A stretch of DNA of 64,000 nt from Stakelama pacifica (lineage in GTDB: Bacteria; Pseudomonadota; Alphaproteobacteria; Sphingomonadales; Sphingomonadaceae). Shown in pieces: positions 60,076 to 64,000 of this stretch. The translations under genes and the position numbers were made by a program. Each line of letters opens with the position of its first letter. Position 1 is the stretch's first letter. The notes under the pieces are model-generated. The model had not been told where the DNA came from, did not search any database, and was given only the letters and a program-made list of their open reading frames with translations. The stretch is from contig NZ_SNWD01000004.1 in assembly GCF_004361835.1 (NCBI RefSeq), forward strand, positions 1-64,000. Direction: 5' to 3'.

Positions 60076-60284
60076 GCTTCTTCCCCTTCCAAAGCGGGGT
60101 TGATGAAAATCTGTTCGATGGCGAGGCCGAAAAGATCGGCGATCTTGAAGGCGAGCGGGAGCGAGGGATCGTAACGGCCCTTTTCGATGGCATTCACGCT
60201 CTGGCGCGACACCTCCAGCCGGTCGGCGAGATCCTGCTGACTCCACTCGCGTTCGGCGCGCAGCACGCGAAGGCGGTTCTTCAT
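60072..60284 (-). CDS. XRE-family HTH regulator
   Basis: 70 aa, a compact Cro/C1-type HTH (EWSQQDLADRLEVSRQSVNA, then EKGRYDPSLPLAFKIADLFG). This type usually sits beside a membrane protein gene, as here: its start overlaps the stop of the upstream 196-aa membrane protein (ATGA). Probably an autoregulator of this small operon. Confidence 0.9.
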   Translation of the reverse strand: MKNRLRVLRAEREWSQQDLADRLEVSRQSVNAIEKGRYDPSLPLAFKIADLFGLAIEQIFINPALEGEEA

Positions 60285-60871
60285 GGTCGCATCTCGTTAT
60301 ACAGCGTGCCGAGCGCCAGACCGCCGCACCAGATCACGAACGCCCAGTACGCCGGGACATGCGGCACCTGATCGAAGCTTTCGAGAAAGCCCCAGATCGA
60401 ACAGACGCTGAGCATGAAACCGGTCGCGACCAGCATCTGCCGAACGTGAAGAACACGCAGATATTCGTCCTTTTCGTCGATGATCAGCCGCCCGATGGCA
60501 AGGATCATCCCGATCAGCGGCAGCGCTGGCAGAAGCGCGACCAAAACTGCGGCGATGCCGTGCAGGGCAAACTGACTGTTGAGCCAGTTGGCCAGCATCA
60601 GCAGCGCCATATAGGCCAGAGCAAGGCCGAGAATCCGGCGCTGATAGGCCTTACCGCCCGAACAACCGGCCGCACCGACGGCCCGCATCCGGCGCTTCTG
60701 CACGATCATCCAGCCGAGCGCGGCGATCGGCACGGCGTAAATGGGCACGAGGACCCAGCCGTGCAGATCGAGCCCCTTATGAAGCGCGACCCCGCCGAAC
60801 AGGCTGAAAACATATAGCGCGACCGCCGGGCCGATACGCGGCGGGCGGATTTCCTCCTCTGCTACAACCAT
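60281..60871 (-). CDS. Multi-pass membrane protein, XRE partner
   Basis: 196 aa with five or six membrane helices. Contains a short KDEYLRVLHVRQMLVATGF segment between helices, typical of the membrane proteins paired with small XRE regulators. First gene of an operon with the XRE regulator, a small membrane ORF and a secreted hydrolase. Function unknown. Confidence 0.75.
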   Translation of the reverse strand: MVVAEEEIRPPRIGPAVALYVFSLFGGVALHKGLDLHGWVLVPIYAVPIAALGWMIVQKRRMRAVGAAGCSGGKAYQRRILGLALAYMALLMLANWLNSQFALHGIAAVLVALLPALPLIGMILAIGRLIIDEKDEYLRVLHVRQMLVATGFMLSVCSIWGFLESFDQVPHVPAYWAFVIWCGGLALGTLYNEMRP

Positions 60872-60953
60872 GACAAGCTCCCTTGTTGCAATGACAAGCG
60901 AGGTTTACATCGATTCGCATCAGGATGTCAACTTAGCTTTCCATATAGACAAG

Positions 60954-62351
60954 CTATCTGTTCAAATCGTCCAGCATCCTTTGCGCTAGCAGGCTGAGCG
61001 TGTCGTCGCGCGCGCCCATGATGACGATACGGTCCCCGGGCTTTGCGCTGGCCACCAGATGCGCGGCGGCGGCATCGCGGTCGGGGATGTGGCGGGCGTC
61101 GATCCCGGCCGGGGTGAGCTCGGCGACGATGTCGGCGCTGGTCACCTCGCGCGCTACCGTCCCGCCCTGATAAACCGGATCGGGCAGGACGAGCTGATCG
61201 CCCTTTTTGAGCCGCGAAACGAACATGGTGACCAGTTCGCGGCGCATGACCTTTAACGGGCCATAGCCGTGCGGCTGAAACATCAGCAGCAGACGGCCGG
61301 GAAAAGCGTGCAGCGTATCGAGCGTCGCGGCGATCTTTTCCGGGTTGTGGCCGAAATCGTCGATGACGGTGATGCCATTGGCCTCCCCCACCCGCTCGAA
61401 ACGGCGCTTCAGCCCGGTGAAGCCTTCGATCGCAGGAATGGCGACGGGCGGAATGATGCTGGAGGCGAAGGCAGCGGCAAGCGCAGCGAGCGCGTTTTCG
61501 ACATTATGCCGCCCTGGCACCGACAGGCGAACCGTCTGGCGAAACTGGCCCGCGATATGCAGGTCGAACGCAATGCCGAAGGGTTCGGGCTTGAGATTGC
61601 GCGCGGTGAGGTTGGCAGCGCGATCCACGGCAAAGGTCATCACCGTTTCGCGGTCGAGCCGGGATGCGATGGCGGCGCTTTCGGGATCGCCGATATTGAT
61701 GACCGACGCGCTCGCACGGCCGACAAAATCGCCGAAGAGCGCGCGAAGCTCTTCAAGGCTCTTATGGTCGAGGCTGACATTGTTGAGCACCGCGATGGTC
61801 GGATTGTAGAGCGCGATCGACCCGTCGCTTTCATCGACTTCGCTGATGAACGTGTCGCCCTCGCCGACCAGCGCGCTGGCAAAGGGCGCGTCAGGGGTGG
61901 CGAAATTCTTCATCACCGCGCCGTTCATGACGGTGGGGTCGCGGCCCGCCTGGGAAAATATCCAGCCGATCATGCCGGTGACAGTCGATTTGCCGCTCGT
62001 CCCGGCAACACCGATGCGATGCGCCGATTCATTGAACAGGCGGCTGAGTAGTTCGGGGCGGGTCATATGGGTGGCGCCGACGTCACGCGCCTTCACCATA
62101 TCGGGGACGCTGTCCTCCACCGCGGCGGAAGCAATAACGACCTGATCGGCCGAAGTGATACCGCTGCCGTCCTGCGGAAACAGGTGGATACCGCGCGATT
62201 GCAGGGCGTCGAACTTTGCGGGAACCCGGCCAGCGTCAAGCGAGCGGTCGGACCCGGATACGCTCGCCCCGCGCCCGGCAAGGATCATGGCGAGCGGCAT
62301 CATGCCAGAGCCGCCCACACCGACGAAAAAATAGGATTTGTTCGTTTCCAT
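60954..62351 (-). CDS. mpl: Mur ligase family protein, probably UDP-MurNAc tripeptide ligase Mpl
   Basis: 465 aa from ATG 62351. N-terminal Rossmann GVGGSGMMPLAMILAGRGAS, ATP loop VAGTSGKSTVTGMIGWIF, substrate-domain SEVDESDGSIALYNP and C-terminal DDFGHNPEKIAATL. The P-loop reads GTSGKS rather than the GTHGKT of MurC, which favours Mpl. Mpl joins recycled L-Ala-D-Glu-mDAP to UDP-MurNAc. The divergent neighbour is an L,D-carboxypeptidase producing the tripeptide, which supports this. MurC remains an alternative. Confidence 0.8.
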   Translation of the reverse strand: METNKSYFFVGVGGSGMMPLAMILAGRGASVSGSDRSLDAGRVPAKFDALQSRGIHLFPQDGSGITSADQVVIASAAVEDSVPDMVKARDVGATHMTRPELLSRLFNESAHRIGVAGTSGKSTVTGMIGWIFSQAGRDPTVMNGAVMKNFATPDAPFASALVGEGDTFISEVDESDGSIALYNPTIAVLNNVSLDHKSLEELRALFGDFVGRASASVINIGDPESAAIASRLDRETVMTFAVDRAANLTARNLKPEPFGIAFDLHIAGQFRQTVRLSVPGRHNVENALAALAAAFASSIIPPVAIPAIEGFTGLKRRFERVGEANGITVIDDFGHNPEKIAATLDTLHAFPGRLLLMFQPHGYGPLKVMRRELVTMFVSRLKKGDQLVLPDPVYQGGTVAREVTSADIVAELTPAGIDARHIPDRDAAAAHLVASAKPGDRIVIMGARDDTLSLLAQRMLDDLNR

Positions 62352-62526
62352 AAGCGTCAGGCTATCGGCGGTTTGGGTTGCAGAGGCAAGCGGGGCGGCA
62401 TTCCGATCGCGGCGCTCGTTAGGCGGGTGGCCGCGCTTGTGGCAGGTGGCGGCGCTTTTGGGGCAGGTTCGGGCGTTTGGCCGGCTCTGCCGCCACGAAA
62501 GCATGTCGCAAACAGGCCGGGATAGC

Positions 62527-62564
62527 CGCACGGTGCGCAACGCGGCTCGACTTCGCACCGTGCG
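62527..62564. promoter_or_regulatory. Two palindromic candidate operator sites in the mpl/ldcA promoter
   Basis: CGCAC-G-GTGCG (62527-62537) and CGCAC-C-GTGCG (62554-62564): two perfect 5-1-5 palindromes 27 bp apart in the divergent promoter region, about 60-90 bp before ldcA. Likely binding sites of a regulator of both genes. Confidence 0.5.
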
Positions 62565-62620
62565 AACGGCACAGGAGCGATGTGCGTTGACGGGCGAACA
62601 GAAAGACGGAAGGGCAAAGC

Positions 62621-63442
62621 ATGCGGATCGGGGTAGTGGCACCGGCGCGGTCGATCGATGAACAGGTGGCGGCGGCGACCGCGGCGCTGGCCGCAATCGC
62701 CTTTCCCAATGTCGACCTGGTGTTTCACGATCAGTGCTTTGCCGAAGACGGACATTTCGCAGGGCCGGACGCAGTGCGCGCGGCGGCGTTTCTGGAATAT
62801 GCCAATGATCCGGCGTTCGATGCGATCTGGTTCGCGCGCGGCGGATATGGATCGAACCGGATCCTGTCGGCGGTGATGCCCGAGCTGAACGAGGCGGCGC
62901 GGGCGAAGACCTATATCGGCTATTCGGACATGGGGTTTTTGCTGGGTGCGCTCTATGCCCGGCGGATCGGACGGCCGGTGCACGGGCCGATGCCGATCGA
63001 GATCGGGCGCAAGGATCAGGGCGTGTGCGTTGCGCGATCGCTCGACTGGCTGGTCAATCGAGACCCCGCGGTGCTGGAGCCCAATATCGGCGATGCGCCG
63101 GTGATCGCGATGAACCTTGCCATCCTGACCGCGATGATCGGGACGCAATGGCTGCCCGACATGACCGACCATGTGCTGATGATCGAGGAGGTGTCGGAGC
63201 CGCTGTACCGGATCGACCGGATGCTGTTCACGCTCAGCCATTCGACGCAGCTGAAAGGACTGGCCGGTATCCGGCTGGGTCAGGTGGTCGATGTGCAGGA
63301 GAATGAGCCGCGCTTCGGTGAGACGCCCGAGGAGATGGCCGCGCGCTGGTGCGGCGAAATGGGCGTGCCGTATCTGGGCCGTGCCGAGATCGGGCATAGC
63401 GCCGACAACCGGATCGTGCCGTTCGGGCTGGTGTCGCGATGA
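62621..63442 (+). CDS. ldcA: Muramoyltetrapeptide L,D-carboxypeptidase (S66)
   Basis: 273 aa. The Ser-Glu-His triad of S66 peptidases is visible: Ser in YIGYSDMGFLLGAL, Glu in LMIEEVSEPLYRIDRML and His in RAEIGHSADNRIVPFG. Removes the terminal D-Ala of recycled tetrapeptides in the cytoplasm to give the tripeptide used by Mpl. No signal peptide, as in LdcA. Confidence 0.92.
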   Translation: MRIGVVAPARSIDEQVAAATAALAAIAFPNVDLVFHDQCFAEDGHFAGPDAVRAAAFLEYANDPAFDAIWFARGGYGSNRILSAVMPELNEAARAKTYIGYSDMGFLLGALYARRIGRPVHGPMPIEIGRKDQGVCVARSLDWLVNRDPAVLEPNIGDAPVIAMNLAILTAMIGTQWLPDMTDHVLMIEEVSEPLYRIDRMLFTLSHSTQLKGLAGIRLGQVVDVQENEPRFGETPEEMAARWCGEMGVPYLGRAEIGHSADNRIVPFGLVSR

Positions 63443-63827
63443 GCGGCGCGGGGTGATTCGGGTAGCGGGCGTACGCGGAAGTTGTGGAAGTTCACGGTAC
63501 GTCCCCCCTCGCTCCCCCTCCCCGCACCGCCCGATCGGGCGGGTGGCGGAAGAGAGCGCGCGGGTCATGCGGCGAGGATGGCAAAACGGGGGCGTGTAGG
63601 ACAGCGGTTTTTGGGAGGCCTGCCCGCCGAATCCTTATCCACATTACCGTAATGCGCGTGAAAGCTGCGATCCAGCTATCTGCCCTCAGCTTTGCGCGCC
63701 ACTGCATTCCCGCTTCCGCAGGAATGACGGCGGAGGCGGCGTATCAGACCGAAAACAGACTGCATATGGCACCCAAATGCGGACACTTGCATCCGGCTTG
63801 ACAGTACCACATTCACATTTTCGGGCG
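63443..63827. repeat. 385-bp region with a palindromic repeat
   Basis: No gene supported. ATTCCCGC-TTCC-GCAGGAAT near 63705-63724 is the centre of a common sphingomonad intergenic repeat (CATTCCCGC...GCAGGAATGACGG). Confidence 0.5.
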
Positions 63828-64000
63828 TTAGCGAGGCCGACGCTTCGACCATGATCCGCTTCTCGCCGCCGCTACTATCCGACGGCGATAGGACCACCCG
63901 CCCCAGATCACATAAGCGATGACAGGTCCGACGAGTAGCGGGACAGCCCAGACACTGTCGGGAATGAGATTGTAGCCGCCTCGACCAAAGAGGTAGGTTG
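63828..64000 (-). CDS. C-terminal fragment of a possible membrane protein (runs off the window)
   Basis: Open minus-strand frame entering from the right edge and ending at TAA 63830-63828. It reads TYLFGRGGYNLIPDS, then a membrane helix WAVPLLVGPVIAYVIWGGW, then a basic tail (YRRRIVAAARSGSWSKRRPR). Composition looks like a real membrane protein end, but the rest is outside the window. Confidence 0.4.
   Translation of the reverse strand, partial: TYLFGRGGYNLIPDSVWAVPLLVGPVIAYVIWGGWSYRRRIVAAARSGSWSKRRPR

Noticed and set aside
62352..62696. Extension of mpl upstream of ATG 62351
   Set aside because: The 115 extra codons are Arg/Pro-rich, overlap the ldcA start and precede the normal Rossmann start of Mur ligases.
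1..64000. CRISPR arrays, tRNA or rRNA genes, insertion sequences
   Set aside because: No regularly spaced repeats, no cloverleaf with CCA-type end, no rRNA signature and no transposase domain were seen on either strand.

Overview
The window comes from a high-GC alphaproteobacterium, most likely a member of the Sphingomonadales. The evidence is the family mix (DUF2171 pairs, GTA-type holin, DUF4345, a Ti-type relaxase with DUF736/DUF2285/DUF2493/DUF2958/DUF932 element genes) and the local gene style. It splits into two parts. Positions 1 to about 40.9 kb are one end of an integrated conjugative element (ICE) or island with a large defence cargo. From about 41.0 kb onward the genes are ordinary chromosomal ones. 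No integrase, tRNA, rRNA, CRISPR array or transposase is visible; the rest of the element (type IV secretion genes, integrase) must lie left of base 1.

Element backbone. A TraD-type coupling ATPase and a MobA/TraA-type relaxase-helicase (minus strand) face a traC/traD pair (plus strand). Between them is a 153-bp gap with an oriT-like core resembling the Ti plasmid nic region. An AlpA-like regulator, TraF (S26 peptidase), a lytic transglycosylase and a HEPN-like gene form a translationally coupled operon. Further in are a frameshifted DUF2285 gene, DUF736, DUF2493, a toprim-type primase-like protein, a 711-aa ParB-like protein, DUF2958 and DUF932. The ParB-like and DUF932 genes share a related stem-loop leader sequence that looks like a cis-acting RNA.

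Defence cargo. (1) 10790-14612: a four-gene operon of two DprA/SLOG proteins, a ComFC-like phosphoribosyltransferase and a degenerate-HAD/phosphoribosyltransferase fusion. (2) 22800-27173: a tight five-gene operon coding for an AbiJ-like protein, a papain/transglutaminase-like protein, a DUF3800 protein, a HEPN+HTH protein and a TIR-like NADase-type protein. (3) 27258-29517: an AbiEi/AbiEii type IV toxin-antitoxin pair with a GNAT gene and a clear operator. (4) A lone HEPN protein. (5) A small helical protein followed by a GHKL ATPase. (6) A Gabija-like GajA/GajB pair. (7) 36210-40729: a cluster led by a trypsin-like protease, with a HEPN-like protein and two unrecognised proteins. Items 1, 2 and 7 are the best candidates for undescribed systems.

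Chromosomal part. An SDR dehydrogenase, DUF4345 protein, periplasmic amidase and TonB receptor precede a nucleotide/stress region: nrdA (with candidate NrdR boxes), two DUF2171 proteins, two small membrane proteins, nrdB, a Crp/Fnr regulator, an endolysin+holin pair of gene-transfer-agent type, hslVU, glyoxalases II and I, two alpha/beta hydrolases, an XRE regulator operon, and a divergent mpl/ldcA pair for peptidoglycan recycling with two palindromic candidate operator sites between them.
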